Position numbers and translations under genes: made by a program
Shown here: piece by piece, positions 58,176 through 64,000 of the stretch
How the letters are laid out: each line of letters starts with the position of its first letter
Numbering within the stretch: position 1 is the stretch's first letter
Source: Hyphodiscus hymeniophilus
Taxonomy: Eukaryota > Ascomycota > Leotiomycetes > Helotiales > Hyphodiscaceae
Reading direction: 5' to 3'
DNA: 64,000 bases
Assembly: GCA_016508695.1 (NCBI GenBank)
Contig: VNKQ01000006.1
Location: 1 to 64,000 of the forward strand
Notes under the pieces: generated by a model
What the model was told of the DNA's origin: nothing
What the model saw: the letters and a program-made list of their open reading frames with translations, nothing else
Databases searched by the model: none

Positions 58176-58957
58176 GGGGAATATGTGAGACTGGGATATT
58201 CGCAACAGACCCGAAGAACGAATCAAAAACCACATCCAAAGTAAGCGGAAGAATGTTGCCAGACTGATCCGGACAAAGAAAGCTGTCTTGTAAGACACGT
58301 GATGAGGATCTAGTGTGTTATCTAATGGCTTGCAAGGAAGACGAAAGCATAGCCTCGTCCTTGTATGGATCAGGCGACAAAAAATTGAAGAAGACATCTC
58401 GTTGATGTTTCTCTCCTATTCCATCTCTACAAAACTTTCCATCCTTGCTACACTCTTCAATCCTTTCATCGCTGTGAATCTATACACATTCTTCCATCCT
58501 TCTTACACTCTCCAATTGTATCACCGCTTTCCATCTTAACCACAGCTGCTCATATATGATCTCTCACCGATCCTTACAGAACAATGGCGCGGAGAAGAGA
58601 ATCCCAAGCAACAAAGATCAGACATATGCAGGCTGCTGAGCTTTTCTGGTTATGTTCTCTGCGTTACTACTCGGATTGCAGTAACTTCGAGTATCGAACA
58701 CTGTCCGATCCCAATTCAGCTCTTCTATCGGATCGTTCCGCAATGGTGTTGCCCGGCCCCGTGCAATATTTCATTATCCTACTGAGGTGTGCGCCCAAAA
58801 TCATTGCCATCTCCGGCACCGATTTTCCTCCATTCGCCCGCTCATACACAAATACATAATAGACTTGCATGCGAAGAAGCTCAAATCCATGCCAACCATG
58901 TTGACGCCATAGCAATGCACCCCCCAATCCACATTTCCCAATGTGAAAACAGCGTAG
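58176..58957. other. 3' intergenic region
   Basis: About 780 bases; an ATG-started frame of 91 codons at 58584-58859 on the plus strand is not supported by anything else. Confidence 0.5.
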
Positions 58958-59497
58958 CTAAACCCTCAACCAAATCAAACTCCCAACCAAACTTGACTCT
59001 CTGCCTCCCGCCTCTACCCCTAACGCATCACTTCCGTGGCTTGGACCCCCAGCCCGAGTCCAGAGGTTGCTGTCCCTGGCCTCCGCCCCTTCTCCAATCC
59101 ACGCCATGGAAAACCGATATGCCACCCAGCAGCTCCCAAGCATAGTCAAGCCTGCAAGAACCCCCGCGAGACTGTTACCAGACGGTCCGTGTAAAATTAT
59201 CTCCTCTGCATTATGACCGGATTGACGAGAGCGTTGAAATGCAGCGCGGTCTACAATAGCACTTTCCTTGCCCAACTCCTTAGTCCACGTACTTGTATTC
59301 AACTTCCCCGCGTGCTCCTCGGGCCAGTCATCAGAACCACCAGAGGCTCGAGAGGGGCGTGAATTGTTCGATAATGCTCGCAACGCGATGGAAGCTCGGT
59401 GGGTTGCGAAGACGTCGGCTCGAGAGTGTCGTGTGGTGGAAAGGGTTGGGATCAAGAGAGGATTGCGAGCGATAGAGCAGCGATTAAGCAGTCCCAT
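58958..59497 (-). CDS. Small probably mitochondrial protein, unknown
   Basis: 179 residues from the ATG at 59497. The first 45 residues are rich in Arg, Ser, Thr and Ala with almost no acid (RCSIARNPLLIPTLSTTRHS), a good mitochondrial presequence. A hydrophobic segment (SLAGVLAGLTMLGSCWVAYR) lies near residues 105-130, consistent with one inner-membrane helix. The last 40 residues are Gly-rich and may read into an intron or 3' region, so the real end could differ. No family recognised. Confidence 0.45.
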   Translation of the reverse strand: MGLLNRCSIARNPLLIPTLSTTRHSRADVFATHRASIALRALSNNSRPSRASGGSDDWPEEHAGKLNTSTWTKELGKESAIVDRAAFQRSRQSGHNAEEIILHGPSGNSLAGVLAGLTMLGSCWVAYRFSMAWIGEGAEARDSNLWTRAGGPSHGSDALGVEAGGRESSLVGSLIWLRV

Positions 59498-60246
59498 TGT
59501 CGGGGCACGATTTGGAGTGGGATGCCCCGGGTGTTTGTTATGCTAAGACGCATTGCCGGACCGTTTGGAGTAGCCTTGTGCCATGTTATGCGCTTGAACC
59601 AAGTCTTGAGATAATGGGGGAAGGTGAGAGATGGAGGCGCCTGCAGGCGTAGTTCAAAAATTGCTCTCTGATTGGCCAATGGCTACAGTAAGACCTATTA
59701 TTCTACCTCTGTACTTCTCTCCACTTCACAACTTCTCCATGAATCTATCTTTCTGCAGAAAGGAACTCCGACAAACGTTTGTATGGTCCAATGCAAAAGA
59801 TTATGAACGCCTTGGGACGTCCATATCGAGCAGTGTACCCTTCCCACCCCTCCATGGCCCGTTGCCCCTCATTCTCCAGACTTACAAAATCCTTCGACCG
59901 ACTTACAGTATCCAGATCCGAAAGCAGATTACACTCGCTTTTGCGAACGATAGAATTGATCTTCTCGCTTTTACTATTCATACGTTCCTAGCCTAAGCCC
60001 CAAGTCCTTGGATATGATAGAAACGTCCTTCAATTAGCACCGGAAAGCCTTCTCGCCATTGATTAGTGAGGTCAAGATATAATTCACACATGATGAGGTA
60101 GGGATCCCACGATCCAAACCACTAGAAAATATAAATCAAAGGATCAAAGAGTACCGTTTGACAGCTACATCCTGATAGCAAACATGTCGTTCGTAGCCCC
60201 AAGTAATTGGGCCGCTAAGTCCTCCGTTCTCCTATTCACGATACGA
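59498..60246. other. Intergenic region
   Basis: 750 bases, nothing recognised. Confidence 0.5.
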
Positions 60247-61914
60247 TCAAGTCTGGAATTGCCACCGGACATCCTCATCATTCACGATACCCCCCTGCGG
60301 CTCCACCTCCCCACTGGAAATTCTCTCCTCCTTTATCCTATTCTCCCGATTCAAACAGACCCAGAGAATACTCACGACCGCTAAATTGGCTACCAAATAC
60401 CCCAACGCAAATCCGTGTCCCAGATACCACCTCGGGCTGGTATTTGGGCGGTACAACTGCGTACCAAGAATTGCGCCCAGGTTCCCAATCGTGATTGTCA
60501 TGGCAGTAGCAGTTGCGCGTTTGCTTTGTCCAGAGACGTTGGCTGCTGCCCAGGACAAAACGATCGCACATGAGGGGTAAATCCCAGCAGCGGCAAGGAT
60601 TGTACCTGCGTAGGATACACCGGGTTTCTCGATCGGTGCTGCAAGAAGCATAATATAGCCTATTATTGCGAGTGAGGTGGATGCTAGAACGAACGGTGTG
60701 CGTTTCCCAGACTTCTCGGAGAGTACCGCAACGATGATTGTCAGGATCGTTGCTACGGCATAGGGTGGCACGGTCAGAAGCTGTGCTTGAGCTGCGGTGT
60801 AGCCGAGTTGTTTGATGATGGTGGGGAGGAAGAGCGAGAGTGTATAGAGGGGCAGCGACATTGTGTGGAATCCTAGGCCGTAAAGCCAGCACTTATAATC
60901 GGTAAGAGCGGCGCGGACATTGGACCAAGCGAAGGCTTCCTCGTTCGTGGCGTCTGAGTCGCCCTTTAGCCGGGCATGGATGAAGCTGCGTTCCGGCTCA
61001 GTGAGGAAGGGTGCTGTGAGAGGGTAGTTGTGGATGAAGAGATATGAGGCCAAGGAGACGACGACGGTCAGAAGTCCTTCCTGTGTGAAGATCAGCTTGT
61101 GCTGGTAAATCAATATGAGAGAGATAAGAAACTTACAATGATGAAAATCCAGCGCCAACCCTTGTAATCGCCAACACCGTCCATGAATCCGATTCCGTAA
61201 GCCAGAATTCCACCAAATGCTCCCGCGAGCGAGGCCGCCGAGAAAAACAATGCCACACGGTAGAGAACTTCTCTTCTCTTGTACCACATTGAGAGATAGA
61301 ACACAACACCAGGGAAAAGCCCGCTTTCCGTCATACCCAGAAAGAATCGAGCAGCCAGAAATCCAGCGTAATTCTGTGATACGCCCATCAAAGTAGACAC
61401 GACTCCCCATGCAAGCATTAGTGTCGGTAGCCATATTTTGGGAGTCGTGCGCTTCAGAATGATGTTGCAGGGGACTTCGAAGAGGACCTTGAGCAGAATT
61501 AGCATTTACCTATTCCTGAGCTTCAGAATGATTCTTACGTATCCAATGAAATAGATGGTCAACGCCATCAGATACTGATTGCCGGTACAATTCAGACTGA
61601 TCAACAAGCCATCCAACTTGGCATTTCCAACTGAGGTAGCTTCAGTCAGTATGTGCCTCCTTGCACAACTAGGATGAAATGAACGTACTGTTGCTCCGAT
61701 CCAAGAACGACAGCAAATACAAAAGCGTCAATGGAGGCAACAACTTCAGATCCAGCCTCCGGATCAACGCTTTCTCATTGATCCCCGTTGGGTTCGCAAA
61801 CTCCTCGTCCGTCAGGGACGGCGCACTGCTGTGTTTACTTCCATTGCGGTCCCCGAGGGCGATCTTCTCGTTCTCAAGCTGTGAGTGGCCTTCTAGAGGC
61901 TGAGGGTTAGACAT
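60247..61914 (-). CDS. MFS transporter, anion:cation symporter (allantoate/nicotinate permease-like)
   Basis: About 480 residues, four exons from the ATG at 61914. N-terminal acidic tail, then RRLDLKLLPPLTLLYLLSFL and DRSN (TM1), the entry signature of the DAL5/TNA1-like family. Junctions are clear: DRSN-I-GNAKLDGL (intron GTACGT...CTCAG), FIGY-VLFEVPCN (GTAAGA...CTCAAG) and WIFII-EGLLTVV (GTAAGT...CACAG). Other motifs: GVVSTLMGVSQNYAGFLAAR, FLGMTESGLFPGVVFYLS and KSGKRTPFVLAST. Twelve TM helices expected; plasma membrane. Substrates in this family include carboxylates, vitamins and ureides, so none can be named. Confidence 0.92.
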
Positions 61915-62942
61915 TGTGTCCACCAGGCTGAGCGTGGATAAGCTGTTTATGAGGTATTACCGAAGGGCTGTTGATGTGTTTTTCTTCGTGCTGTTGTGTT
62001 ATAACTCCATGGTCTTCTCATGCAAGTGTGGCACAAATCACAGGTTCAGCGCAAAGAGAAGATGACGAATATATAGAAGTGAAAGAAAGAAGTCTGGCAC
62101 ATTGCATCACCACAACAATAAGAATAGAGCGCATAACGAGTAAAGTATTACAGTACATTGACACCCACAAATGACGGAATTCCAAGGATCGAGAGCTGCT
62201 GCAGTACCGAGACCCACACGAGCATCCCTCTTCCCTCCCATCGCCGACACATCTCACCGTCTTGCAAGCGAGCCGTGATTTCAAAGGCGATGTGCGAATA
62301 GGAGTGTTCTGTTACTTCTGTTGTGTGCGTGCATGGGCTGTGCTAGTGAATGATGGAAGTGCGGATGGAGATGTCGTGATTGCGCCCCGTATTTGGAAGG
62401 TGATCCGTTAACCTAGGTCATCACGTGCCAGCGAATTGTACCTACCTAAGGTAGGTAGGTACCTACTTTCTGTAAGCATTGCCTAATGAGACTGGTGAGA
62501 GTTTTGTCACGGGTATTACGCTGGTGAAGGATGATACTTCAAGGTAAAATTGATCGATTCCATTATACATCTCACATGTAGACTAGCTAATCCGACCATA
62601 AGAGGGAGGTATTCTTCCTGGCAAGGGACTATCCACCTATCTTTCAGAGTTGTCTATCAGAGACAACGGGGTATCATAGCACAAGCCATGCAACACCGTC
62701 CTATGCAAGGTTGCTCCTGAGAATGCCATATGCTATGCGGGTACGAAAAAGCCTTGCAACCACCCACTTGAGGAGTCAAGGCGAACTATTTTTACAAGTT
62801 GATTGCACGATCGAGGGTGATGGAGTTATCAACACTAGATCGTTCCAGAATCTCAGTCACTTCAGAGAGGTGACCGGTTCAAATGAGGTCGAGTATGCGT
62901 GTGAACTCGAAGTTCAGAAAGAGTGGGCGACAAAAGCAGACC
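61915..62942. other. Intergenic region with palindromic CCTAAGG microsatellite
   Basis: About 1 kb upstream of the MFS gene and downstream of the Red1-like gene. Holds the 62438-62466 palindrome and a TCACGTG near 62421. Confidence 0.5.
62438..62466. repeat. Palindromic ACCTACCT-AAGGTAGGT microsatellite
   Basis: GTACCTACCT followed by AAGGTAGGTAGGTACCTAC: a 4-bp microsatellite read in both directions around CCTAAGG. A one-direction (TAGG)n run also occurs near 23564 and a shorter TACCTACCTA near 44520, so the motif recurs in this chromosome. Confidence 0.85.
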
Positions 62943-64000
62943 TCAAATCGTCGTGCCCTCGAGCATGAGAACTTTCGATGGATCATTCAGAAAATTGCTG
63001 CGATGAGCAAGAACTTCCAAGGCAATCGTATCAAAGTCTCGCACGTTTCTCTTACGCAACTCAATTAGAAGATTTTTCAGTCCTTCGCGGAACTTCTGCT
63101 GTTGATGGGCTGGGAATTCTGCTGGATTACCCAGAGTAGTGAGGATAGCGTCATCTGCACAAAGAAATAATGTCAGCCATGGGGACCAAAGGGGATACCA
63201 TGAGAGCTCAGGTAGGCTGGCTTCGACGACGCACCGGGAAGCGCAATGTCTCTAAAGTGCTGGAGGTCGCATGTGTTATCGTTGCAGACTCCACCAGCCA
63301 GTTCATAGCGACAGAACTCTGTGTTAGGTTTGATCTGGTGGCTGAAGGTCATTGACTTCAAGCCCCCAGGCACCTGTTGTTTAAATTCAGGATGGAAACG
63401 GAATGCTCGAAAGTACTTCAAGGGACTTTCATAAGGAGTGAAGGACTGGATCTGATTAGATGTCTCGGCAGGCTCCTGTAATGATATTAGTAGGTCAATC
63501 AGAATAGTACTAAGAAGAACGGTTTACTTCGGATTGGGGGTGGCCGGTGACCTGTAATTCATCTTCATCATTTCCGGCAGTGATTTCCAAACCACCTCTA
63601 CCGATTGAGAACTGTTCGAACTCGGTGACTGATTCGGGAGGTGCGGGACTAAAAGGAGGGATTGGTTCGGGGAAGGTATATCAACGGCTGGGTTTGCCCC
63701 TGGCGGCTCGTATTCGTCGTCCTGCTCTAGGTCTACGCCCAAGTTCATCGCCGAATTGTTTTGAACGATTGGGTGCTGACCTGCCACAACGCCGCCATCA
63801 TCGACTGCAGCCTGGGTCTCTAGAATCGCCAAGTTACTGTCAACTACCGAGCTGCTGCTTGAATTTGGGGCTAACTGAGCAGGATCTGGCGCATAGGAGT
63901 CTTCAATATCCATCATTTCTTGGCTCTGTTCGTGAGATTCTGCTTCTGCGCGAACCTGCTCTTGCAAGGCGGCTTCCTGAGCTTGATCAGAAGTCGAAGA
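62943..64000 (-). CDS. Red1/ZFC3H1-like zinc-finger protein, 3' part (runs off the window)
   Basis: The minus-strand gene enters from beyond 64000. In the visible part an acidic, low-complexity segment (DSYAPDPAQLAP, DDEYEPPGAN) leads to PPFSPAPPESVTEFEQFSIG, then YESPLKYFRAFRFHPEF and the C3H1 finger FCRYELAGGVCNDNTCDLQH (C-x8-C-x5-C-x3-H type), followed by AILTTLGNPAEF and LIELRKRNVRDFDTIALEVL. This is the C-terminal core of the group containing fission yeast Red1 and human ZFC3H1, scaffolds of the nuclear RNA-decay complex (MTREC/PAXT). Introns: one near 63530-63479 (GTAAAC...TACAG), one near 63225-63157 (GTGCGT...GTGCAG). A one-base break is needed at the C run 63669-63672 (minus strand): DIPSP must continue with EPIPPFSPAPPE. 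Confidence 0.8.

Noticed and set aside
62876..62900. tRNA-like GGTTCAAAT box
   Set aside because: No cloverleaf arms can be folded around it and it lies beside the 3' end of the Red1-like gene.

Overview
The window is the end of a chromosome of a filamentous ascomycete (Pezizomycotina). It starts with CCCTAA telomere repeats. Genes have short (40-200 bp) GT-AG introns with fungal donor and branch signals, and the families are typical of fungi: Zn2Cys6 regulators, MFS transporters, P450s, a 2EXR protein and a Red1-like zinc-finger protein. The base style and CCTAAGGTAGG-type microsatellites would fit Leotiomycetes, but that is a guess.

Layout. 1-3250: telomere, then a gene-free, extremely AT-rich and TpA-rich block that looks like RIP-mutated repeats. 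It holds three copies of one sequence (two direct, one inverted), a 39-bp minisatellite of about 14 units, a palindrome of about 100 bp and a 20-bp tandem repeat. 3365-10042: ML-domain secreted protein, an unknown acidic protein, a PTR2-type peptide transporter broken by a one-base frameshift, and a possible tiny gene. 10834-21682: a ten-exon zinc-cluster regulator divergent from an inositol/sugar transporter, then an NADPH-P450 reductase divergent from a P450. The last pair looks like a dedicated redox pair. 22509-33301: MPPED-like phosphoesterase, 2OG-Fe(II) oxygenase, PPN2-like phosphatase, GPI-type S41 peptidase family protein and a four-TM protein. 33905-44100: 2EXR protein, second zinc-cluster regulator, amidase and a coiled-coil tail-anchored protein. 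44915-64000: a very large disordered Ser/Pro-rich protein, epoxide hydrolase, GFA-domain protein, second P450, small mitochondrial-type protein, anion-type MFS transporter, and the 3' part of a Red1/ZFC3H1-like gene running off the right edge.

The accessory left half (transporters, P450/CPR, hydrolases, regulators) suggests uptake and oxidation of small organic molecules, but I see no complete biosynthetic cluster (no PKS, NRPS or terpene synthase). The most consistent oddity is that up to four otherwise good genes are broken by an apparent single missing base, three of them in or beside short G/C runs (8462, 45427, 63669) and one at a doubtful 5' end (51164). Assembly indels explain this at least as well as gene decay.
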